Source: Psychrobacter sp.
GTDB lineage: Bacteria > Pseudomonadota > Gammaproteobacteria > Pseudomonadales > Moraxellaceae
DNA length: 21,787 bases
Assembly (NCBI GenBank): GCA_020024075.1
Contig: JAHHUJ010000006.1
Location: forward strand, 1 to 21,787
Direction of reading: 5' to 3'
Shown piece by piece: positions 1 through 7,469 of this stretch (positions within the stretch are counted from its first letter, which is position 1; the number at the start of each line of letters is the position of its first letter). A model generated the notes under the pieces. The model worked only from the letters and a program-made list of their open reading frames with translations, was not told the DNA's origin and searched no databases. The position numbers were made by a program, and so were the translations under genes.

Positions 1-26
1 AATTGAACCTTCTAATTGAACCTAAG
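1..26. repeat. 13-bp tandem duplication at the left edge
   Basis: The sequence AATTGAACCT occurs at 1-10 and again at 14-23, a 13-bp period. Bases 10-15 read TTCTAA, the same phenylalanine-stop junction that ends the barrel gene at 916-921. The same frame has a TGA at 4-6, so the true stop of the upstream gene probably lies just before base 1, and the TTCTAA at 10-15 is a duplicated copy of the junction. No coding residue of that upstream gene can be assigned with certainty. Confidence 0.55.
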
Positions 27-32
27 TTAAAA

Positions 33-87
33 TCTCAGCTTAACTGAGAAAATCCTAAAAAACGATCGCTTCGGCGGTCGTTTTTTT
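33..87 (+). terminator. Rho-independent terminator of an upstream gene, with an extra hairpin
   Basis: A 9-bp stem (61-69 with 74-82) closes on a UUCG tetraloop. It is flanked by an A-run at 57-60 and a T-run at 81-87. A second, weaker hairpin precedes it: TCTCAG (33-38), loop CTTAA, CTGAGA (44-49). The whole 3' segment recurs after the barrel gene at 919-994, so it must terminate a gene that ends at or before the left edge. Confidence 0.9.
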
Positions 88-198
88 GCGTATTTATTAG
101 TAACTAAGCCTCACTTAATCTGTTTTTTTGCGATAAAGTTTATTTTTAATAAGGGTTAATAAAGCTTCTAACTGTTTGTTTCTATTAGAAATATAATA

Positions 199-226
199 TT
201 TCAAAAAATAACAACTCAACTATAAT
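199..226 (+). promoter_or_regulatory. Candidate promoter for the outer-membrane barrel gene
   Basis: A perfect TATAAT lies at 221-226, preceded after 16 bp by TTTCAA (199-204), a poor -35 match. A second TATAAT lies at 192-197 without a convincing -35. The region 120-345 is very AT-rich and holds no other gene. If the 221 box is used, the mRNA leader is about 115 bases. Confidence 0.3.
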
Positions 227-345
227 ATCACTACATATATATTGAAATATTTTGTTACTATTGGTACATGGATAGCAAGGGAGAGTTTAATATCTTCTTA
301 ACTAAACATTCCTTTGATCTTACTTATTTTAATAGGAGAACAATA

Positions 346-921
346 ATGAAAACTTTACAAAAAGCTCTATTAGCTTTAGTTGCTGGTTCACTTATGAGCG
401 TAGGTGCACAAGCTGCTTTTAACTATAACACTGCGCAGCCTTATCTTGGTGTTAAAGTAGGTCAATATGACCTAGATGGTGCTGAAGATGAAGCGACTTC
501 ATACGGTGTTTATGGTGGTGCTAAATTCACACCAAACTTCGGTGTTGAAGCAGAGTATATGACTACTAGCGATGAAGACTTCAAAACAGGCCCACTTACT
601 AAATCAGAATACAATGGTGAAGTATATGGTCTATATGCCACTGGTTACTACCACTTCCCTAACACCAACGGTATCTATGCAAAAGGCCGTGTAGGTGTGG
701 CTAAGAACGAAGTAGAAGTGGATTCTAAGGTTGCTGACTTTGACGTATATGATGGTAGCGAATCTGAGACTGGTATCGCTGGTGGTGTAGGTTTTGGTTA
801 CGACTTTACTCCTAACGCAGCTGTAGAAATTGCTTATGATTGGTATCCAAGCATTGATGATGTGGCTGGTAAAGATTTAGATGCTTCAGGCTTCACTCTA
901 GGTGCTAACTTTAAGTTCTAA
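346..921 (+). CDS. Small outer-membrane beta-barrel protein
   Basis: This 191-residue exported protein resembles the OmpA-like/OMP_b-brl barrel family of 8-stranded outer-membrane proteins. The start is the ATG at 346, not the in-frame ATG at 268: AGGAG sits at 334-338, and only this start gives a clean signal peptide (MKTLQKALLALVAGSLMSVG, cleavage near AQA-A at residue 23-24). The mature part alternates polar and aromatic residues (for example YGVYGGAKF, YGLYATGYYHF, GGVGFGYDF, FTLGANFKF) and ends in phenylalanine, the usual BAM recognition signal of barrels. There is no peptidoglycan-binding OmpA C-terminal domain. The duplicated 3' region implies a tandem paralogue just upstream. The specific function (structural, adhesion or small porin) cannot be told from sequence. 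Confidence 0.88.
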   Translation: MKTLQKALLALVAGSLMSVGAQAAFNYNTAQPYLGVKVGQYDLDGAEDEATSYGVYGGAKFTPNFGVEAEYMTTSDEDFKTGPLTKSEYNGEVYGLYATGYYHFPNTNGIYAKGRVGVAKNEVEVDSKVADFDVYDGSESETGIAGGVGFGYDFTPNAAVEIAYDWYPSIDDVAGKDLDASGFTLGANFKF

Positions 922-994
922 TTGAACCTGAGTTAAAGTCCTAGTTTAACTGGGACAGTCTTAAAAAACGATCGCTTCGGCGGTCGTTTTTTTG
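919..994 (+). repeat. Second copy of a conserved 3' untranslated region
   Basis: From the stop codon through the terminator, this segment matches 13-90 over almost its whole length. The terminator hairpin itself is identical. Differences cluster in the upstream hairpin, where pairing is kept: TCTCAG/CTGAGA in copy 1 against TCCTAG/CTGGGA in copy 2. This fits tandem gene duplication with RNA structure maintained. Confidence 0.85.
939..993 (+). terminator. Rho-independent terminator of the barrel gene
   Basis: The stem 967-975 pairs with 980-988 around a UUCG loop, followed by a T-run to 993. A shorter hairpin lies ahead of it: 939-944 with 950-955, loop TTTAA. The stem is strong and compact, as expected for an abundant outer-membrane protein mRNA. 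Confidence 0.92.
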
Positions 995-1100
995 TGTGTA
1001 TAAAAAGTATATAACACTCGCGGTACAGGTTATAACTCTACTTCTGCTGTTTAAAAGTGCTAAGATAAATAACAATAAAAAAACTATTAAGGATGAAGTT

Positions 1101-1577
1101 ATGTTTATATTTGAGCCGTGGCACTGGCTGGTATTCGGAGGGTTGCTGATTATTTCAGAGATGTTTTTGACCACCTTTGCGACCCTATGGTTCGGTATCG
1201 CAGCAGTGATTATTGCGGTCTTGAGCTGGTTATTCCCTTTATCACAAGCTTTTCAAATAACAATGTGGTTAATACTTTCTATAGGTATGGTGGTGATATG
1301 GTTTAAGTTCGTGCAGCCTTTATCTGTTGATCGTACCAAAGCGGGACTAGGCGGTAGTGTCATTATAGGTGAGAAAGGAATGATAACCGTTGCCCCGACA
1401 CTCGATAGAGTGGGAACAGTACGCTTTAGTGTGCCCATTGTTGGGGCTGCCGAATGGAAGTGTCGCACCCGAGGTGAGGTACTAGAGGCGGGACAAAGGG
1501 TAGTGGTCGTGGATGTGATTGGCAATGAATTAATCGTTGTGCCAGCTCAAACTAAGGCTCATATTAATCATAGATGA
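1101..1577 (+). CDS. NfeD-like membrane protein (YbbK type)
   Basis: This 158-residue protein belongs to the short NfeD family, partner of SPFH proteins. Residues about 7-70 form two to three membrane segments (WLVFGGLLIISEMFL, FGIAAVIIAVLSWLF, MWLILSIGMVVIWF). Residues about 80-150 form the soluble OB-fold domain, with the family-typical GLGGSVIIGEKG followed by alternating valine-rich strands. The ATG at 1101 is preferred over an upstream in-frame ATG at 996, because AAGGA lies 7 bases before it and because the upstream extension would begin inside the barrel gene's terminator. The gene sits 94 bp before the SPFH gene on the same strand, the usual nfeD-qmcA pairing, which suggests joint action in membrane quality control or microdomain organisation. 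Confidence 0.9.
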   Translation: MFIFEPWHWLVFGGLLIISEMFLTTFATLWFGIAAVIIAVLSWLFPLSQAFQITMWLILSIGMVVIWFKFVQPLSVDRTKAGLGGSVIIGEKGMITVAPTLDRVGTVRFSVPIVGAAEWKCRTRGEVLEAGQRVVVVDVIGNELIVVPAQTKAHINHR

Positions 1578-1671
1578 TCGATAGAATTTAATCCATAAAC
1601 AAAAAAATAAAGTAAATTGCCCACTAATGTTGCAATACAAAGTAGAGGGTGATGAACACAGGGAGTAAGAA

Positions 1672-2532
1672 ATGGGAAGTTTTAGTATAGTAATGCTAGT
1701 GATGGTGGCGCTGGTAGTGTTCACCATCTTTAAAGGGGTTAGAATTGTGCCTCAAGGTTATAAATGGATTGTGCAGCGCTTAGGGAAATACCATCAAACC
1801 TTAGAGCCTGGTCTGAATCTTATTATTCCCTATGTGGACGATGTGGCTTATAAGCTTACTACCAAAGACATCGTGTTAGACATTCCCTCTCAAGAGGTTA
1901 TTACCCGTGATAACGTGGTGATTATTGCTAACGCTGTGGCTTATATCAGTATTGTACAGCCTGAAAAAGCCGTTTATGGTATTGAAGACTATGAGCATGG
2001 TATTCGTAACTTGGTACAGACTTCACTGCGCTCTATTATCGGTGAGATGGATTTAGACAGTGCTTTATCGAGTCGTGATCACATCAAAGCGTTATTGAAA
2101 GAGGCCATATCTGAAGATATCGCAGATTGGGGAATCACCCTAAAAACCGTTGAAATTCAAGATATTAATCCTTCAGATACCATGCAGACTGCGATGGAAG
2201 AGCAAGCGGCGGCTGAGCGTCAACGCCGTGCAACCGTAACCCGTGCGGATGGTCAAAAGCAGGCAGCTATCTTAGAAGCTGATGGCCGCTTAGAGGCCTC
2301 TCGCCGTGATGCTGAGGCGCAAGTCGTGTTAGCAAAAGGTTCTGAAGAGTCTATTCGCTTGATTACTCAAGCCATGGGCGAAGAAGAGATGCCCGTAGTA
2401 TACCTACTAGGTGAGCAGTATATTAAGGCGATGCAGGACTTAGCAGAGTCTGACAATGCTAAGACGGTGATATTACCTGCTGATATTTTAAGTACGGTAA
2501 AAGGATTAATGGGCGGTAAAACTAAGCCTTAA
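1672..2532 (+). CDS. qmcA: SPFH/stomatin-family membrane protein, QmcA-like
   Basis: The protein has 286 residues. An N-terminal membrane anchor (about residues 5-22) is followed by the SPFH/band 7 domain, with the family signatures VPQGYKWIVQRLGKY and LEPGLNLIIPYVDD, and an RDNVVI strand. An alanine/glutamate-rich coiled coil follows (EEQAAAERQRRATVTRADGQ onward), then a short C-terminal tail. E. coli QmcA and related stomatins form large membrane-associated oligomers, and QmcA co-occurs with NfeD-like YbbK as it does here. GGGAG at 1661-1665 supports the ATG at 1672. The 94-bp spacer after nfeD shows no terminator, so co-transcription is likely. Function beyond membrane scaffolding or protease regulation is not settled by sequence. 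Confidence 0.92.
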   Translation: MGSFSIVMLVMVALVVFTIFKGVRIVPQGYKWIVQRLGKYHQTLEPGLNLIIPYVDDVAYKLTTKDIVLDIPSQEVITRDNVVIIANAVAYISIVQPEKAVYGIEDYEHGIRNLVQTSLRSIIGEMDLDSALSSRDHIKALLKEAISEDIADWGITLKTVEIQDINPSDTMQTAMEEQAAAERQRRATVTRADGQKQAAILEADGRLEASRRDAEAQVVLAKGSEESIRLITQAMGEEEMPVVYLLGEQYIKAMQDLAESDNAKTVILPADILSTVKGLMGGKTKP

Positions 2533-2621
2533 TTTTATTTGTTTTTCTACTTGAGTTCTTGGTTTGTGCTTGGATCATAAGTTTGCAAAAACTTTGCTAC
2601 TTTAACCCTTTAGTTACTTAT

Positions 2622-2672
2622 AGCCCCTTAGTGCTCCTTATTTATAAGGTTGGTTACTAAGGGGCTTTTTTT
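2622..2672 (+). terminator. Terminator after the NfeD-QmcA pair
   Basis: An outer 11-bp perfect stem pairs AGCCCCTTAGT (2622-2632) with 2656-2666 and is followed by a T-run. Inside its loop a second hairpin forms: CCTTA (2636-2640), loop TTTA, TAAGG (2645-2649). The two-tier shape is unusual but the element is clearly intrinsic-terminator-like. Confidence 0.9.
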
Positions 2673-2872
2673 GTCTTAGCCTGTTAATCATTATAGATGG
2701 CAATTGGCTCTATATAGGGTCTGTAAGACCGTAAATTCCTATGCCACTGCTTCCACTAATACCGGCACTAAGCTTGAAGTGAGCAGAGAATATTGCTTAC
2801 AGGATTAAATAATAAAAAATTGTTAAGTTCTATTTACATAGAAGAGACTATTTATAACATATTTTACATTTT

Positions 2873-2887
2873 TTACAGTGGCTGTAA
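2873..2887. promoter_or_regulatory. Palindrome upstream of the decarboxylase gene
   Basis: TTACAG-TGG-CTGTAA is a perfect 6-3-6 inverted repeat, about 25 bp upstream of the candidate -35 box of the decarboxylase gene. Its size and position fit a dimeric activator or repressor site. No regulator can be named. Confidence 0.35.
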
Positions 2888-2905
2888 CTGATAAATTAGA
2901 CCAGT

Positions 2906-2940
2906 AAAGCATTGATTAAATGTGCTTTCTAAAATATGTT
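2906..2940 (+). promoter_or_regulatory. Candidate promoter with overlapping inverted repeat
   Basis: TTGATT (2912-2917) and TATGTT (2935-2940) are separated by exactly 17 bp and match 4 of 6 consensus bases each. The inverted repeat AAAGCA (2906-2911) / TGCTTT (2923-2928) overlaps the -35 box, as an operator would. Transcription would start near 2947, leaving a leader of about 70 bases that contains the 15-bp repeats. Confidence 0.4.
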
Positions 2941-2942
2941 TT

Positions 2943-2998
2943 TTTCAAATTAGTTGTTTTCAAATTAGTTACTTTCAAATAATACTCATAATAATACT
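2943..2998 (+). repeat. Three 15-bp direct repeats, then two 12-bp-spaced repeats
   Basis: TTTCAAAT begins at 2943, 2958 and 2973, exactly 15 bp apart. The first two units share TTTCAAATTAGTT and the third is partial. The third runs into ATAATACT at 2979-2986 and again at 2991-2998, a 12-bp period. The block lies between the candidate promoter and the ribosome-binding site of the decarboxylase gene. Confidence 0.8.
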
Positions 2999-3016
2999 AA
3001 TATGTAGGAGAATACT

Positions 3017-4678
3017 GTGTCAGAACATACCTATACCATTGCCGATTATCTATTTGATCGGGTTGCTGAAGCTGGTGCCACTGAAGTATTTGGGGTACCT
3101 GGGGATTATAACTTATCTTTTTTGGACAATATTATTGCATCTGACAAGCTTCGCTGGGTGGGTAACGCCAATGAATTAAATGCAGGCTATGCTGCCGATG
3201 GCTACGCTCGTGAGCGTCGTTTTGCAGCCATGGTGACCACCTTTGGCGTGGGTGAACTCTCCGCTATCAATGCAACAGCAGGTTCATTTGCAGAATATGC
3301 TCCGGTGCTACATATTGTAGGAGCACCGCCAACCCCAGCAATCGACGGGCAACGTAAAGTGCACCATAGCTTAGGCGATGGGGTCTTTAATCACTTTATC
3401 AAAATGGTAGAGCCTGTGAGTGTGGCAAGAGCAGAAATAACGGCAGAGAACGCTGCCTCAGAGATTGATAGGGTGATACGCATGGTATTAAAAAAACAGC
3501 GTCCAGGCTACCTACTGCTCTCACCTGATGTGGCCAAACTGCCCATATACCAACCTACTACCCAGCTTAATGATGCGGAAGAGGACATCACCAGTCAGGT
3601 AGCGTTGGATGATTTTAAGAAGGAATTGACTGCGTTTATTGAAAACAAAGAAACCACACTTATTGCAGATCTAATGGTACACCGCTTAAATCTACAGTCT
3701 AAACTAAAAGCTTTAATCTCAGACACTCAAATCCCGTATGCCACTTTATCTTGGGGTAAATCCTTATTAGATGAAAACAGCGAGCGCTGGGCAGGGGTCT
3801 ATGTGGGTGAGCCTTCACAACCTGTGGTCAAAGATGCTGTAGAAAATTGTGAATGCTTAATTAAACTTGGGGTTAATTATACCGATACCACCACAGCTGG
3901 CTTTACCCAAAATATTGATAAGACGCGCACAGTGGATATTCATCAAGAGCGTGCTACGGTGGGTGACAAGATTTTCGCCCCTATCGCGATGAAAGATGCT
4001 ATTCAAGCCTTGCATGAAGTGCTTACTTCTGGGATTAAAATCAAACCAAAACCACTTAAAGGTCTGGTCGATAAGCATGAGCAACAAGGCAGTGATGACG
4101 AGCCACTATTACAAAAAGATTTATGGCATATTATTGCCAGTAGTCTGGAGGATAGTAATATCGTCTTTGCCGAGCAAGGTACGTCTTATTTCGGTATGAG
4201 TGAGGTTCGCCTACCAGAGGGGGTTACCTTTTATGGGCAACCACTGTGGGGCTCTATTGGCTATACCTTACCTGCTAGTTTGGGTGCAGCAGTAGCTTCT
4301 CCTAATAAACGCAGCGTGCTGCTGATTGGGGATGGTTCAGCCTTACTAACGGTTCAGGATTTAGGGGTAATGTTGCGTGAACAGATAAACCCGGTCATCT
4401 TCTTGATTAATAACTCCGGTTATACTGTAGAGCGAGCTATTCACGGCGAAAAGCAACCGTACAATGATATTCCAAAAAGTGATTGGCAGGTTATGCCAAA
4501 AGCATTTGGCGCCAATGAAAACAACTGTCTCATCCTCAAGGTTAACACTCCGGCTGAGCTTAAATCAGCCATAGAGCGTGCCAAAGAGAGCAAAAATAAA
4601 ATGGTGTTTATTGAGGTGATGATGGGGGTTATGGATATTCCTCCATTATTAGAAGATGTGGCGGCCTCTTTACAATAA
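3017..4678 (+). CDS. Thiamine-diphosphate 2-keto acid decarboxylase (pyruvate/indolepyruvate type)
   Basis: This 553-residue enzyme removes CO2 from a 2-keto acid to give an aldehyde, using thiamine diphosphate and magnesium. The PYR domain holds the cofactor-activating glutamate (E53 in NANELNAGYAADGYAR), GDYNL with D30, and the paired active-site histidines H116-H117 (KVHHSLGDG). The C-terminal PP domain holds the GDG...NN motif (438-466) and the acidic active-site E472 in GYTVERAIHG. Length and motifs are typical of the PDC/IPDC family. Substrate choice between pyruvate, indolepyruvate and phenylpyruvate cannot be read from sequence. The start is GTG at 3017, with AGGAG at 3006-3010. The gene is monocistronic, with its own promoter region and terminator. 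Likely roles are acetaldehyde formation or aromatic amino-acid catabolism. Confidence 0.9.
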   Translation: MSEHTYTIADYLFDRVAEAGATEVFGVPGDYNLSFLDNIIASDKLRWVGNANELNAGYAADGYARERRFAAMVTTFGVGELSAINATAGSFAEYAPVLHIVGAPPTPAIDGQRKVHHSLGDGVFNHFIKMVEPVSVARAEITAENAASEIDRVIRMVLKKQRPGYLLLSPDVAKLPIYQPTTQLNDAEEDITSQVALDDFKKELTAFIENKETTLIADLMVHRLNLQSKLKALISDTQIPYATLSWGKSLLDENSERWAGVYVGEPSQPVVKDAVENCECLIKLGVNYTDTTTAGFTQNIDKTRTVDIHQERATVGDKIFAPIAMKDAIQALHEVLTSGIKIKPKPLKGLVDKHEQQGSDDEPLLQKDLWHIIASSLEDSNIVFAEQGTSYFGMSEVRLPEGVTFYGQPLWGSIGYTLPASLGAAVASPNKRSVLLIGDGSALLTVQDLGVMLREQINPVIFLINNSGYTVERAIHGEKQPYNDIPKSDWQVMPKAFGANENNCLILKVNTPAELKSAIERAKESKNKMVFIEVMMGVMDIPPLLEDVAASLQ

Positions 4679-4694
4679 CCCTCTCTAGCATCAT

Positions 4695-4732
4695 AAAAAA
4701 ACCGACTCCACTGCAAGTGGGGTCGGTTTTTT
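4695..4732. terminator. Bidirectional terminator between convergent genes
   Basis: A 12-bp stem (4701-4712 with 4716-4727, one T-G wobble) closes on a GCA loop. It is flanked by an A-run (4695-4700) and a T-run (4727-4732), so it can serve both the decarboxylase gene on the plus strand and hemN on the minus strand. Confidence 0.92.
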
Positions 4733-4757
4733 GGGTTAATTACCAAGATTTAAAGCA

Positions 4758-6326
4758 TTAAATCACTTTGGAAAAACGGTCTTTTTCTTTGCTGGCCAAA
4801 TAGGTATCAAACACCATGGCTACGTTGCGGGCAAGCAAACGCCCTTTGGGCAGGATACGAATACCAGCCGCATCCATATCAATTAGTCGATCTTGTTGCA
4901 TTTCACCAAGCTGCTGAATTTCATCAATAAAGTAAGTAATGGCATCGATACCAAACTTTTGATTTAAGTCTTTGAAGTCGATGTAATCATGGCACAGTAG
5001 GTTTGAGATGATATAGCCACGCAGTCGGTCTTTGATGTTGGTTTTGATATGTCGCACCGCAGGTAATTTGCCAGCATCTACCATGGCTTCATACTCTTTC
5101 AGATCGGTATGGTTTTGTAGAATATGAGTGGCAGAGTTGCCTTTATTGGCATAAAGGGTGCTGTTAATTTGACTGATAGAAGACACGCCAAAGCCCAATA
5201 AATCACAGTCACCTAAGATGGTATAACCTTGGAAGTTACGATGTAACACCCCCTCACGCTGAGCCACGGCCATACTATCATCAGGTTTGGCAAAGTGATC
5301 AATGCCAATATATTGGTAACCGGCTTCATTTAAAGCGGTGATGGTATCGTTGAACATCTCAAGCTTTTCGGCAGGTGTCGGTAAGTCCTCTTCTTTAATC
5401 TGACGCTGCGACTTAAAGCGATTGGGCAAGTGGGCATAGTTAAAGATGGACAATCTATCAGGTGAGATATCAATAATAGTCTCTACAGTCTTCGCAAACG
5501 TTTGCGGAGTCTGATGGGGAAGACCGTAGATTAAGTCAATGTTGGTAGATTTAAAGCCCAATCGACGCGTCTCTTGCATCACAGCGCGGATTAGCTGTTC
5601 AGACTGCACCCGGTTGACGGCAATTTGTACTTTATGGTCCAAGTCTTGTACCCCAAAGCTCACTCGGTTAAAGCCGAGGTTACGTAGGACGCTCAAAGTG
5701 GTGTCTCGGATTTCTCTAGGATCAATTTCAATCGAATAATCACCGACTTCTGGGTGCTCATCAGTGGTTTTGTCTTGGGAGGTAGGGGCAAATTCAAATT
5801 GAGTCTGCAAAAACTCCCAAAGCTCGGTAAGCTCTTCATCACTAAAGAAAGTTGGGGTACCACCGCCAAGATGTAATTGCTTGACGTAGGGTTTACCGCC
5901 AGAAGCAGGGCGTTCTAACAGCGCTCTTTTTTGTTTTACTTCTGCTTTTAGGTACTCTAGATAGTCGCCAGCATCACTGTTTTTTTTCGTAATGATTTTA
6001 TTACAGCCACAGTAATAGCAAAGATGACGACAAAAAGGGATATGGAAGTAAAGCGATAGCGGAGTATTGGGATCACGACGGGTCAAAATGTCTAATTCGG
6101 CCCCAGCTTCAATCGGCTTGAACTCAAGGGCGGTAGGGTACGAGGTGTAGCGTGGTCCTGAACGATTGTACTTATGAACCAAAGCCTCATCATATTCTAA
6201 CTGCGGCATATCAGAAGTGGCTGCATCAAACTGTCTTTTGGCGTAAGGATTGGCAGGAGAGAAATCCGGACGCTCAGTAGATGGGGGTTGATTGGCTTGG
6301 TCTGTAAAAATTGCAGAATTAGTCAT
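4758..6326 (-). CDS. hemN: Oxygen-independent coproporphyrinogen III dehydrogenase
   Basis: This radical SAM enzyme converts coproporphyrinogen III to protoporphyrinogen IX when oxygen is scarce, a step of haem synthesis in the cytoplasm. It is very close to E. coli HemN along its length: YNRSGPRYTSYPTALEF, the 4Fe-4S motif CxxxCxxC with the extra HemN cysteine (C99, C103, C106, C108 in FCRHLCYYCGC), GGGTPTFF, EIDPREI, STNIDLIYGLPHQTP, and DHFAKPDDSMAVAQREGVLHR. The protein has 522 residues, longer than E. coli's 457. About 37 of the extra residues are a hydrophilic N-terminal extension before the conserved start. ATG at 6326 is kept because AAGG lies 8 bases upstream, whereas the internal Met40 has no such site. 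It converges on the decarboxylase gene and shares its terminator. I looked for an FNR box upstream and found none that was convincing. Confidence 0.96.
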   Translation of the reverse strand: MTNSAIFTDQANQPPSTERPDFSPANPYAKRQFDAATSDMPQLEYDEALVHKYNRSGPRYTSYPTALEFKPIEAGAELDILTRRDPNTPLSLYFHIPFCRHLCYYCGCNKIITKKNSDAGDYLEYLKAEVKQKRALLERPASGGKPYVKQLHLGGGTPTFFSDEELTELWEFLQTQFEFAPTSQDKTTDEHPEVGDYSIEIDPREIRDTTLSVLRNLGFNRVSFGVQDLDHKVQIAVNRVQSEQLIRAVMQETRRLGFKSTNIDLIYGLPHQTPQTFAKTVETIIDISPDRLSIFNYAHLPNRFKSQRQIKEEDLPTPAEKLEMFNDTITALNEAGYQYIGIDHFAKPDDSMAVAQREGVLHRNFQGYTILGDCDLLGFGVSSISQINSTLYANKGNSATHILQNHTDLKEYEAMVDAGKLPAVRHIKTNIKDRLRGYIISNLLCHDYIDFKDLNQKFGIDAITYFIDEIQQLGEMQQDRLIDMDAAGIRILPKGRLLARNVAMVFDTYLASKEKDRFSKVI

Positions 6327-6420
6327 AAGATTAGCCTTATCGGAGAGCCTATAAACAGGAGCAATGAGAGAAAATTATATAGTGAATCAATTATAACAAA
6401 TTATAGAAAGATAACCTGAA

Positions 6421-6546
6421 ATGACGGGTTTTACTATAGCTCGAAAGGATAGTACAGCTCGAAAGGGTAGTACAGCGCGAAAAAATAGTTCAGCTCGAAA
6501 CAATAGTAAGACCATCGTCCCTGATAGGATTTTAATCGCCATATAG
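6421..6546 (+). CDS. Possible 41-residue basic repeat peptide
   Basis: An ORF too short for usual gene calls starts at ATG 6421 and stops with TAG at 6544-6546. It spans the four 18-bp repeats in frame and would encode a basic peptide with a hexapeptide repeat: A-R-K-D-S-T, A-R-K-G-S-T, A-R-K-N-S-S, A-R-N-N-S-K. The repeat length of 18 bp, a multiple of three, and some synonymous differences between units (GCT/GCG, AAG/AAA) are compatible with coding. Against it: no clear ribosome-binding site precedes the ATG, the ORF is short, and it lies between two reverse-strand genes. It may simply be an intergenic minisatellite. Confidence 0.25.
   Translation: MTGFTIARKDSTARKGSTARKNSSARNNSKTIVPDRILIAI
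6435..6506. repeat. Four tandem 18-bp repeats upstream of hemN
   Basis: Units begin at 6435, 6453, 6471 and 6489. The core is TACAGCTCGAAAGGATAG, with two to five differences between units. They lie 109-180 bp upstream of the hemN start and 49 bp past the end of the EamA gene. They could be a regulatory array for hemN, a coding repeat (see the small ORF at 6421-6546) or a slippage product. Confidence 0.9.
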
Positions 6547-6554
6547 TCGGTTAT

Positions 6555-7469
6555 TTATTGATTAATGACCGGTTTTCTTATCCCGCCCCAAGTGACCAAT
6601 CCTACCCCGATAGCGATTAATAAAGTCCCCAAAGCCAGCCCTTCTGGCGGAGCTTCAGCTTGCAAAAATATAGCAATAGGCACCGCAAACACAGCAGCGG
6701 TTGATCCTAGCAGACTGAGCAATACCGGTCCGCCTGCCTTTTGTAGCACAAACAACAGTTGAAACTGGGCAGCAAAAATAAAAGCCTGTATCCCAATGAT
6801 GGCTATCGATACTGATAAATTGAAGGAGTCTTTATCAGGTAGGGCCAGTGAAAAGTTAGGCAATAAGCTGAGCACTCCCAATTGCAGGGAAGCCGCTACT
6901 AGCATACCAGGAGCTAAAGCGCTTGGTGAGGCGCCGGTAGGCCAACGTAGAGTGCGATAAAGATTGCCTATCGCCAATAATACTGGGCCACAAAGGGCAA
7001 GCAAAATCCAAAAGGCACTGGCACCAGGGGTGGTCAGTTTATTGGCTGCTAATACCCCAGCTCCCGCCAATGCAGACAGTACCCCCAAAGCTCGTAGTGG
7101 ATCAAAGCGCTCCATCTTAAGCAGTAGAGCGCCGACATAAGTTAATAAGGGGGGAAGAGTAATCACTAAAGCCACAAAGCTGGCCCCAACTTGGGGGATG
7201 GCTGAGAAAAAGATCAAGTTCGAGCCAGCCACGCTGACCAAGGCGGCGACTAAATAGTATTCGATACTCGACTTAGTTATAGGAGGTAGTTGGCGGCGAA
7301 AAATGGCCATTCCCAATAGCAGCACTGCCGCCCCTGTAATGGACCAAAATACAAAAGCCAAGGGGGTTAATCCTACTGTCCCAGCATATTTCGCTATATT
7401 GGTAGAGACCCCCAACAATGCTCCGCCAGCTATCAGGCAAGTTAAAGCGACCACCGTCTGTTTATTCAC
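6555..7469 (-). CDS. EamA/DMT-family membrane transporter
   Basis: The protein has 304 residues in about ten hydrophobic segments arranged as two EamA-type repeats. The first half begins VALTCLIAGGALLGVSTNIA, and the second half is centred on FWILLALCGPVLLAIGNLYR. This is the drug/metabolite transporter superfamily, whose members export or import small metabolites. The substrate cannot be told from sequence. The start is GTG at 7467-7469: AAGGAAGG lies a few bases upstream, and the nearby ATG at 7471-7473 is out of frame and stops after three codons. It is divergent from comM and followed on the same strand, after 228 bp, by hemN. I see no strong terminator between them. Confidence 0.87.
   Translation of the reverse strand: MNKQTVVALTCLIAGGALLGVSTNIAKYAGTVGLTPLAFVFWSITGAAVLLLGMAIFRRQLPPITKSSIEYYLVAALVSVAGSNLIFFSAIPQVGASFVALVITLPPLLTYVGALLLKMERFDPLRALGVLSALAGAGVLAANKLTTPGASAFWILLALCGPVLLAIGNLYRTLRWPTGASPSALAPGMLVAASLQLGVLSLLPNFSLALPDKDSFNLSVSIAIIGIQAFIFAAQFQLLFVLQKAGGPVLLSLLGSTAAVFAVPIAIFLQAEAPPEGLALGTLLIAIGVGLVTWGGIRKPVINQ

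Noticed and set aside
268..345. Longer N-terminus for the outer-membrane barrel protein, starting at ATG 268
   Set aside because: It would bury the signal peptide 26 residues inside the protein and has no ribosome-binding site, while ATG 346 has AGGAG and a proper signal peptide.
996..1100. Longer N-terminus for the NfeD-like protein
   Set aside because: It begins just past the stem of the previous gene's terminator and adds residues that are not part of the family, while ATG 1101 has AAGGA at good spacing.
2922..3179. 85-codon ORF overlapping the start of the decarboxylase gene
   Set aside because: It runs through the repeat-rich leader in another frame, is Ile/Leu-rich only because of AT-rich sequence, and overlaps the conserved start of the enzyme.
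6374..6395. FNR box or promoter for hemN
   Set aside because: TATAAT-like boxes and a TTGAT half-site exist on the reverse strand, but no full TTGAT-N4-ATCAA site or acceptable -35 could be paired with them.
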